The notes under the pieces are model-generated. The model did no database searches. It had not been told where the DNA came from and worked only from the letters and a program-made list of their open reading frames with translations. From NCBI GenBank assembly GCA_021796015.1, contig JAJYOT010000035.1, positions 1 to 19,274 on the forward strand: 19,274 nucleotides of DNA. Reading direction: 5' to 3'. Source of the DNA: a bacterium. Lineage in GTDB: Bacteria > Elusimicrobiota > Elusimicrobia > UBA1565 > UBA9628. Of the stretch, positions 13,856 to 19,274 are shown piece by piece. The first letter of the stretch is position 1, and every line of letters begins with the position of its first letter. Position numbers and translations under genes: made by a program.

Positions 13856-14086
13856 ATGACCAAACGAATTTTTTATGCGGCGGTGACTCTAGTATTGGGA
13901 ACGGTCCTAGCCGGAGTTTTTGGTTGCGGGAGCGGTGGAATGGGCGGCGGAGTCATGGGAGCCAGTTCCGGCGGAGGCCAATCCGCCGGATGCGGATATC
14001 CTCAAACCAATTGCCCGCAGGGTTACGTCCCCGCCCCGGGGCAAGGCGGACAATGCATGCCTCAATCCATGGTTCCGGGCGGTTAA
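13856..14086 (+). CDS. Small Gly/Cys-rich exported protein, possible lipoprotein (76 aa)
   Basis: ATG with a GGAGG site five bases upstream and a good promoter, so the gene is probably real despite its size. MTKR is followed by a hydrophobic core (IFYAAVTLVLGTVLAGVF) and Cys24. The sequence before the Cys (V-F-G-C) is an imperfect lipobox, so lipid attachment is possible but unsure. The mature part is Gly/Ser/Met-rich, with Cys46, Cys53 and Cys67 in a GCGYPQTNCPQGYVPAPG context that looks like a small disulfide-stabilised motif. I do not recognise a family. The gene converges on the GH57 gene and the two stop codons share bases 14084-14085, with no terminator between them. It lies just outside the right end of the IS element. 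Confidence 0.7.
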   Translation: MTKRIFYAAVTLVLGTVLAGVFGCGSGGMGGGVMGASSGGGQSAGCGYPQTNCPQGYVPAPGQGGQCMPQSMVPGG

Positions 14087-15618
14087 ATCGATTTTCGGAC
14101 TAAGTTCTGATAAACGGCTTTACCATCTGGAAACTTCAAATCGTTTCCAGGCGCTTGAGAAAGAATTTCCAGAAATTCAGGGTCAAAATCCTCATTTGAA
14201 ATTTCCTGGGCGAGTTCTATGGCTCGACGAGCGTATTTAAGGTTTTGCGTCGCCTCGATCCCCGCGATGTCGGAAAAAAACCATCCGCAACTGGTAAACA
14301 TATACAGGGCGAATTTCTGCATTTCCATGAGTTGCCTGGCTTTCTTGACATCAGACGGCGAATTCTTCAATAAATGTCGTTCGATAAAGGCAGGCGGCAA
14401 ATCAACGACGCCGCGACTGACGACTTCTCCGTAATCATCCCGCGCCGCCCAAACATTCTTAAATAATTTATCTCCCGCTCTTTCGCTTAAGCCGTCCAGC
14501 CGTGATTTCAAAACGTTAAGGGCTTGCCTTAAAGGAGTTCGCCATTTCTGGCTTTTTCCCTCCGAGCCGCACCCGCAATCGAGAAACCATCTTCCGACGC
14601 CATGAGAACAGCTCCAAGAGGTTCCCAGCCCTTGGGGGCCAGCCTTAATTTCAACTTCCCATTCCGGCTGATGCCGCGATAAGAAATAACCGTAGTTCAC
14701 CACTTCGATTTTTCGACGAGGAAGTTCTTGATCTACCAAATACGCAAGGCCCATTTCTGCAAATTTATGATGATGGCCGTAGAGTTCTCCATCAGTCGCG
14801 ATAGAGACAAGACCATCTTTTTTAAAATCGCCAAAAGCCCCAACGATTCGGTCCGCGCAGACCTTGGCATCGGACATCAATTTTTCAAAGGAAACGGCCG
14901 CGGAAATAGGCCCGTCGTAAAAAATGAGATCAATAAAACGCTTCCTTTCTCTTGAAGGCTCAAACCAGCGGTAGGGTTGTTTCGGATCAATGGAAGCATC
15001 GGAAACATCTTTCCAGGGAGATAAAGGCCTTATTTTCCGCACACGCTCGGCTTGGCTGGGAGCCAAAATGGCATATTTCATCCCAAAATCAATCAAGAGT
15101 TTGAGAGTTTGATCATCGCAAGCGGTTTCCGGAAGCCATAAAGCCTCCGGCATACGATTAAAACGCCGCTTAAAATCAACAATTCCCCAATGGATGACTG
15201 TTTTTTGATCCCGCGGGTCGGCCAAAGGCAAAATCAAGTGAACAAAGGCCTGCGCAATGGCGTTTCCGTGTCCTTCAAGCCGAAGAGAACTCTCTCGGTC
15301 TGCCGCGATAATTTTTTCATACGCCTTGGGGTTTGATTTTTCCAGCCACATCATCAAGGTGGGGCCGAAATTAAAGCTGATCCAAAAATAATTATTGACC
15401 CGCTTGATTACCTTTCCATCAGAACCCATGATCCGCGCTTCCGTGTTAGGCGCATAACATTCCGCCGCGATTCTCTCATTCCAATCATGGAAATCGCCGG
15501 CAGATTCCTGGCGTTCGATGAGGCCGGTCCAGGGGTTTTCCCTGGGAGGCTGATAGAAATGCCCGTGGATACAAACTTGTCTACGAAGATTCGGGCTAAG
15601 AAAAAAATTACGCGGCAA
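14083..15618 (-). CDS. Glycoside hydrolase family 57 protein, DUF3536 type (511 aa)
   Basis: The start is a TTG at 15618 preceded by AGGAAGAGGA, overlapping the end of lpxA by 11 bases. No ATG lies before the conserved N-terminal HGHFYQPPRENPW (18-30). Features of GH57/DUF3536 proteins follow: DWNERIAAECYAPN (45-58), WLPETACD with E164 as likely nucleophile (161-168), LAPSQAERVR, FYDGPIS, and ATDGELYGHHH (274-284) with D276 as likely acid/base. Further on come SWSCSHGVGRW, a Cys-rich CGCG, WAARDDYGEVV and TSCGWFFSDIAGIE. GH57 enzymes act on alpha-glucans (amylase, branching or transglycosylase activity); the specific activity of this subgroup is unclear to me. From memory many relatives are nearer 800 residues, so this one would lack the extra C-terminal part. 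No signal peptide, so cytoplasmic. Its coupling to lpxA is unusual. Confidence 0.88.
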   Translation of the reverse strand: MPRNFFLSPNLRRQVCIHGHFYQPPRENPWTGLIERQESAGDFHDWNERIAAECYAPNTEARIMGSDGKVIKRVNNYFWISFNFGPTLMMWLEKSNPKAYEKIIAADRESSLRLEGHGNAIAQAFVHLILPLADPRDQKTVIHWGIVDFKRRFNRMPEALWLPETACDDQTLKLLIDFGMKYAILAPSQAERVRKIRPLSPWKDVSDASIDPKQPYRWFEPSRERKRFIDLIFYDGPISAAVSFEKLMSDAKVCADRIVGAFGDFKKDGLVSIATDGELYGHHHKFAEMGLAYLVDQELPRRKIEVVNYGYFLSRHQPEWEVEIKAGPQGLGTSWSCSHGVGRWFLDCGCGSEGKSQKWRTPLRQALNVLKSRLDGLSERAGDKLFKNVWAARDDYGEVVSRGVVDLPPAFIERHLLKNSPSDVKKARQLMEMQKFALYMFTSCGWFFSDIAGIEATQNLKYARRAIELAQEISNEDFDPEFLEILSQAPGNDLKFPDGKAVYQNLVRKSI

Positions 15619-16411
15619 CTTCCTCTTCCTGCTGAACGCCTTTAGGAGCCGGACGAATTACTCCCCGTTTGGAAGAACGAATGAAAGAAATCATTTCGCG
15701 AACTTCAGCGCAGCGGATGGACTCAGCACAGGACAAGGCTTCTTCCAAAGGCAAACCCGTCATAAAAAGAACGCGATAGGCCTCTTTGATGAGTTTAACC
15801 GACGCCGGAGAAACCCCCGCGCGGCGAAGCCCCAAAAGATTAAGGCCTTTAAGCGTCGCGCGGTCGCCCTGAACCATGCAAAAAGGAGGAACGTCTTTCG
15901 GAATCATGGCGCCCCCCCCGATCATGCACAAGCGACCGATTCTGGTGTGTTGATGCGCGGCCGCGAGTCCGCCGACGACGGTAAAATCTCCCACCTCAAT
16001 GTGTCCCGCCATCGCGACCGAGTTCGCGAAAATCACATGATTTCCAATCATGCAATCGTGCGCCACATGGGAATAGGCCATAAAAAGGCAATTGGACCCA
16101 ATCACGGTTTTTCCGGTCGCATGAGTTCCGCGGTTTAAGGTCACGCATTCCCTAACCGTATTAGAATCTCCCATGATGAGGAGAGTCTCCTCTCCGGAAA
16201 ATTTAAGGTCCTGCGGCGCCCCACCGACATAGGCCCCAGGGAAAATACGGTTATTTTTCCCCATCTGAGTTCTTTCTATCACAGAGTGAGCCCCAATCAC
16301 GCAATCCGCCCCAATGGTGGTGTGCGGGCCAATCACGGCATAAGGGCCGATTTCAACGCTGGAATCTATTTTCGCGTTAGGATCTATAACGGCGGTTGAA
16401 TGAATGGGCAT
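15608..16411 (-). CDS. lpxA: LpxA, UDP-N-acetylglucosamine O-acyltransferase
   Basis: 267 residues, the usual length. Left-handed beta-helix hexapeptide repeats start at once (STAVIDPNAKIDSSVEIGPY, AVIGPHTTIGADCVIG). The LpxA-specific stretch YVGGAPQDLKFSGEETLLIMG (61-81) and RECVTLNRGT are present. SHVAHDC carries the catalytic His (H118, corresponding to H125 of the E. coli enzyme). The C-terminal helical domain follows from about 190 (NLLGLRRAGVSPASVKLIKEAYR). It catalyses the first step of lipid A synthesis, transferring a hydroxyacyl chain from ACP to UDP-GlcNAc in the cytoplasm. The ATG directly abuts the fabZ stop and has an AGAGG site. Last lipid A gene of the operon; the GH57 gene overlaps its end. 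Confidence 0.96.
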   Translation of the reverse strand: MPIHSTAVIDPNAKIDSSVEIGPYAVIGPHTTIGADCVIGAHSVIERTQMGKNNRIFPGAYVGGAPQDLKFSGEETLLIMGDSNTVRECVTLNRGTHATGKTVIGSNCLFMAYSHVAHDCMIGNHVIFANSVAMAGHIEVGDFTVVGGLAAAHQHTRIGRLCMIGGGAMIPKDVPPFCMVQGDRATLKGLNLLGLRRAGVSPASVKLIKEAYRVLFMTGLPLEEALSCAESIRCAEVREMISFIRSSKRGVIRPAPKGVQQEEEVAA

Positions 16412-16882
16412 TTAAGCAACCTCTTTATCGACGACGGCAAAAGTCATGACGCCTTCGGCGGCGATTTTATCTCCGATTTTAGCCTCGCCTTTAAATTTCC
16501 CGGCCCGGCCGAGTCTTAAAACCTCGACATGAAGCTTAAGCTCGCTTCCCGGGAAAACCGGGTTTCTAAATTTCGCCTCTTCAATGCCCATAAAATAAGC
16601 GATCTTGTTTTCATAACCGCCCTTGGACAAAAGCATGACGCAAGCGGCTTGGGCCAGGGCTTCCATGATCAAAACCCCAGGCATAATTGGGTGCTCAGGG
16701 AAATGCCCTTGAAAGAATGGTTCATTAATCGTCACCATCTTGGTTCCGACCGCGCGTTTATCCTCTTCGAGAATCTCGACTTTATCCACCAAGAGAAAAG
16801 GATAGCGATGAGGAATCGCCTTTCTGATTCCTTTAATATCCACGACCCGAACCGGGGTCTGGATAGAAACTGTATTTTCCAT
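16412..16882 (-). CDS. fabZ: FabZ, 3-hydroxyacyl-ACP dehydratase
   Basis: I chose the ATG at 16882 (MENTVSIQTP, 156 residues). It overlaps the lpxC stop by one base (TAATG) and has GGAGG about eight bases upstream; the longer frame upstream lies inside lpxC. The hot-dog fold hallmarks are clear: HRYPFLLVDKV (25-35), then GHFPEHPIMPGVLIMEALAQ (59-78) with catalytic H60 and E74. FabZ dehydrates 3-hydroxyacyl-ACP in fatty acid elongation. Its grouping with lpxA, lpxC and lpxD is meaningful because these enzymes compete for, or depend on, the same 3-hydroxyacyl-ACP pool. LpxA follows with no gap. Confidence 0.95.
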   Translation of the reverse strand: MENTVSIQTPVRVVDIKGIRKAIPHRYPFLLVDKVEILEEDKRAVGTKMVTINEPFFQGHFPEHPIMPGVLIMEALAQAACVMLLSKGGYENKIAYFMGIEEAKFRNPVFPGSELKLHVEVLRLGRAGKFKGEAKIGDKIAAEGVMTFAVVDKEVA

Positions 16883-17760
16883 TACCGCGCCTCCAGGGAT
16901 TTTTTGCCTCTCATCTTGGCCGCCGCGTCTCGCAAGAGTTTTGCAAAGTGGACGTTGTGGGCATGCCCCAAGCATTCGGCCTCAACCCGCATCTTAAAAA
17001 GCGGACGGCCAATAAGGGTTAAATCCCCTATTAAGTCTAGCATTTTGTGACGAACGAACTCATCCGGGAAGCGAAGCCCCCCCTCATTTGTGTGATAGCG
17101 ATCTTTTCCAATCACAATTGCATTATCTAAAGATCCCCCCTGGGCTAAGCCTTGGGATTTTAAAAACTCAACTTCATGTTCAAAACAGAAAGTACGAGCG
17201 GGGGCGATTTCCCTAAGATAGGTTTCGCGGTCCATGGTCAAGGTCAAGCTCATCTCCGGCATCAGGGGATGCTCGTGAATCAAGGTCGCCTTAATCTCAA
17301 AATTATCAGCAGGGAAAGCCCGATATTTTGCCTTCCCATCTTGATAATGAACTTCCCCCGGCAAATGAAGCCAACGTTTGGGCGAATCAGGGTAGCGCTC
17401 AATTCCGGCCGTTAAAATCGCTTTGACAAAAGGCAGAGCCGACCCGTCCATGATTGGGGGCTCGGGCGCGGAAACCAAGACATCTATATTATCAATCCCA
17501 ACTCCCGTGCAAGCCGATAAAACGTGTTCGACGGTGTGAATTTTGGCGTCCCCCAATCCTAAATTGGTTCCGCGCACGGTGGTCACGACAAAATCCGTCC
17601 TAGCCGGAACCATGGGATGGCCGGGCAAATCCACCCTAAAAAACCGAATCCCGGTGTTGGCCGGGGAAGGGCGAAAAGTGAGCTTTGACGGATGTCCGGT
17701 ATGAAGGCCGATGCCTTCAAGGCTGATTTCTTTTTTAATCGTCGCCTGCATTGTTTCCAT
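16882..17760 (-). CDS. lpxC: LpxC, UDP-3-O-acyl-N-acetylglucosamine deacetylase
   Basis: 292 residues, slightly shorter than the E. coli enzyme. Start ATG at 17760 has GGAGG five bases upstream and overlaps the end of lpxD by 26 bases. Zinc and catalytic residues are all present: HTVEHVLSA (75-83) with catalytic E78 and ligand H79, FVRHKMLDLIGDL (235-247) with H238 and D242, and GHAHN (265-269) with general-acid H266. The N-terminal IGLHTGHPSKLTF and PPIMDGSALPFV are also typical. It catalyses the first committed step of lipid A synthesis in the cytoplasm. The stand-alone form followed by a separate, one-base-overlapping fabZ recalls the LpxC-FabZ fusions of Bacteroidetes. Confidence 0.97.
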   Translation of the reverse strand: METMQATIKKEISLEGIGLHTGHPSKLTFRPSPANTGIRFFRVDLPGHPMVPARTDFVVTTVRGTNLGLGDAKIHTVEHVLSACTGVGIDNIDVLVSAPEPPIMDGSALPFVKAILTAGIERYPDSPKRWLHLPGEVHYQDGKAKYRAFPADNFEIKATLIHEHPLMPEMSLTLTMDRETYLREIAPARTFCFEHEVEFLKSQGLAQGGSLDNAIVIGKDRYHTNEGGLRFPDEFVRHKMLDLIGDLTLIGRPLFKMRVEAECLGHAHNVHFAKLLRDAAAKMRGKKSLEAR

Positions 17761-18859
17761 GACTGCCTCCGCTATGAGACAAAGGGCCGCCGCCTTGGGC
17801 GTCCGTTGATGAAAAAGAAAAGCGGCGTTCTAGTTTCTTAACCGCGTCAAAAAGTTCGGGAAGCCGCCCATACAAAGCCTGAAGCTTCATCGCTTCTTTT
17901 CTAGGCCGGGCCGGAGATCCGAAAAGAATATCTTTTTTTTCGACATCATTTATGACGCCGCTTTGACCCAAAACTATCGTTCCACTTTCAACATAAATAT
18001 GCCCATTAACGCCGACCTGCCCCGCTAGAACCACGAAATCTCCCAATTTCCCGGTTCCGGCAATCGCCGCCTGAGCCGCGATTAAGCATCCTTTTCCGAT
18101 CTGAACATTATGGGCGATTTGGACCAAATTATCGATTTTAGTTCCGTCTCCAATCATCGTAGACCCAAGCGTCGCCCGGTCAACGGAAACATTGGAGCCG
18201 ATTTCAACATCATCGCCAATGACGACATTCCCCAATTGCGGAATCTTTCGGTGCTTCCCTGTTTTCTTATCCGTTGAAAAACCAAATCCGTCGGATCCAA
18301 TCACCGTTCCGGAATGGATAATAGCGCGATCCCCAACCACGCAGTTTTCGCGAATCGTCACATTGGGATAGATGCGGCAATTTTTCCCGATTCGAGCGCC
18401 CGCACCGATAAAGCAATGCGGCCCAATGATTGAATATTCTCCAATCACCGCTTTGCGTTCAATGACGACAAAGGGAGACACCGAGACCTCGGGTCCTAAA
18501 CGCGCTTCATAGTGGATGATAGCCCGTTCGTCCACCAGGGCCGGAGGCTTTGGAAACTGCGCTTCAATCTCAGTCAATAATTGAGAAAAAGCGTATTGCG
18601 GGTCTTCGACATAAATCCGACAAGGAGCGGAATATAATTCCTTCTCGGAACCGCGCGATAAAATTAGGCATCCCGCGCGAGAATCTTTAGCGACTTTAGC
18701 GTATTTGGGGTTTCCCAAAAAAGAAATATCCAAAGGTCCCGCGCCTTCAAGGGAATCAAGTCCCGCAATCATCAAGTTTCCGTCCCCCTCCAAGCGCCCT
18801 TCGACCAGAAGAGCGATTTCCGAGGTTTTTTTTCCTAAATAAAGAGAATTTGTGCTCAT
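17735..18859 (-). CDS. lpxD: LpxD, UDP-3-O-(3-hydroxyacyl)glucosamine N-acyltransferase
   Basis: 374 residues. The N-terminal uridine-binding domain (to about 105) contains DISFLGNPKYAKVAKDSRAG. Hexapeptide beta-helix repeats run from about 108 to 320 (AVIGEYSIIGPHCFIGAGAR, IGKNCRIYPNVTI). GSDGFGF at 188-194 and the following insert are LpxD signatures, and QIAHNVQIG holds the catalytic His (H250). The C-terminus has a long charged helix and then a Ser/Gly-rich tail that may be an artefact of the lpxC overlap. It adds the second acyl chain in lipid A synthesis. Start overlaps the upstream ompH-like stop (ATGA) with AGGAGG seven bases before. Confidence 0.96.
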   Translation of the reverse strand: MSTNSLYLGKKTSEIALLVEGRLEGDGNLMIAGLDSLEGAGPLDISFLGNPKYAKVAKDSRAGCLILSRGSEKELYSAPCRIYVEDPQYAFSQLLTEIEAQFPKPPALVDERAIIHYEARLGPEVSVSPFVVIERKAVIGEYSIIGPHCFIGAGARIGKNCRIYPNVTIRENCVVGDRAIIHSGTVIGSDGFGFSTDKKTGKHRKIPQLGNVVIGDDVEIGSNVSVDRATLGSTMIGDGTKIDNLVQIAHNVQIGKGCLIAAQAAIAGTGKLGDFVVLAGQVGVNGHIYVESGTIVLGQSGVINDVEKKDILFGSPARPRKEAMKLQALYGRLPELFDAVKKLERRFSFSSTDAQGGGPLSHSGGSHGNNAGDD

Positions 18860-19274
18860 TGAAAACCTCCTGACGCTTTTAACACCTTCAGTCTTTTCAA
18901 AACCTTATCCGTTAAATCAACCGCGTTGTGTCCATAAAGAATTTGGCTTTTATCAACGACGACGCTAACCCCCGATTCAGTTGCCACCTCCCTGATTACT
19001 TTATAAATTTTTCCCAAAAGTCCCTGGGTTTCCCGATTTTCCAAATTGAGCAGGTTTTTTTCTATGGAAGACTCGTCCTGCTTCAAAGCCGTTTGATCTC
19101 GCGTAATTTCCTGTTTTTCCTTATTAATTTTATCATTGAGTTGAGGCAATGTCATCTTGGAAGGGGAGACAGGTTCTTGGTGGCTGGAGGCTATCGAGAA
19201 AGCCGGGTTTGAGGGCGAGGTTGCGGGAACTTTAACCGGAGCGGAAGAGACCAAAACCTTGGCGGTGGAAGAAG
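18856..19274 (-). CDS. Skp/OmpH-family periplasmic chaperone (partial, 5' end beyond window)
   Basis: The frame stays open to the right edge, so the N-terminus and signal peptide are missing; internal TTG codons should not be taken as the start. The visible end has a Ser/Pro-rich stretch, then a charged coiled-coil region (LNDKINKEKQEITRDQTALK and onward), then the OmpH/Skp-like end LLGKIYKVIREVATESGVSV and VVDKSQILYGHNAVDLTDKV. Skp-family chaperones hold unfolded outer-membrane proteins in the periplasm. The position directly before lpxD, with a four-base overlap, is the classic bamA-skp-lpxD order, so bamA may lie just outside the window. The Ser/Pro-rich stretch before the coiled coil is not usual in short Skp proteins. 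Confidence 0.82.
   Translation of the reverse strand, partial: SSTAKVLVSSAPVKVPATSPSNPAFSIASSHQEPVSPSKMTLPQLNDKINKEKQEITRDQTALKQDESSIEKNLLNLENRETQGLLGKIYKVIREVATESGVSVVVDKSQILYGHNAVDLTDKVLKRLKVLKASGGFQ

Noticed and set aside
16883..16975. Longer fabZ start at 16975
   Set aside because: The extra 31 residues lie within lpxC codons and are unlike FabZ, while the ATG at 16882 has a GGAGG site and overlaps the lpxC stop in the usual coupled way.
1..19274. CRISPR array
   Set aside because: No regularly spaced short repeats with unique spacers were seen; the repeats found are isolated palindromes, leader elements and the tRNA-end duplication.

Overview
The window looks like part of the chromosome of a Gram-negative (diderm) bacterium. 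It carries a lipid A biosynthesis block (skp/ompH-like, lpxD, lpxC, fabZ, lpxA), an ExbB-ExbD-TonB energy transduction set, lipoprotein signals and several Sec-exported proteins. The gene order and protein style would fit Elusimicrobiota or a similar deep-branching diderm lineage. That is an inference from memory of such genomes; no marker gene here settles it.

Left third (1-8214, all minus strand). Three tandem, strongly diverged paralogues encode large exported zinc metalloproteases of the thermolysin/fungalysin (M4/M36-like) fold. Each has a signal peptide, a basic N-terminal spacer, an FTP/PepSY-type propeptide, a small beta-sandwich insert and a catalytic domain with HExxH, a downstream Glu and a catalytic-His region. 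A partial EamA/DMT-family transporter follows and runs off the left edge. The two upstream proteases are each preceded by a copy of the same 46-nt element. The third has a near-perfect intrinsic-terminator hairpin inside its signal-peptide codons.

Middle (8215-12141, plus strand). A tRNA-Phe gene lies inside the 5' end of the reading frame of a HEAT-repeat lipoprotein. Next come a paralogous exported HEAT-repeat protein with a TonB-box-like segment, then exbB, exbD and tonB, mostly overlapping or a few bases apart. A palindromic terminator ends this operon and a tRNA-Leu(CAG) gene follows. The layout suggests a TonB-energised envelope system whose client may be the HEAT-repeat proteins.

12142-13761. 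The 3' end of tRNA-Leu is duplicated 123 bp downstream. An IS110-family element (IS1111-like layout) lies next to it, with subterminal inverted repeats, a DEDD transposase and a long structured non-coding 3' region that is a good bridge-RNA candidate.

Right third (13762-19274). A small Cys/Gly-rich exported protein with its own promoter is on the plus strand. It converges on a minus-strand operon: ompH/skp-like (partial at the right edge), lpxD, lpxC, fabZ, lpxA and a GH57/DUF3536-type glycosidase. All of these overlap or abut, implying translational coupling. Together they make and support the LPS outer membrane.
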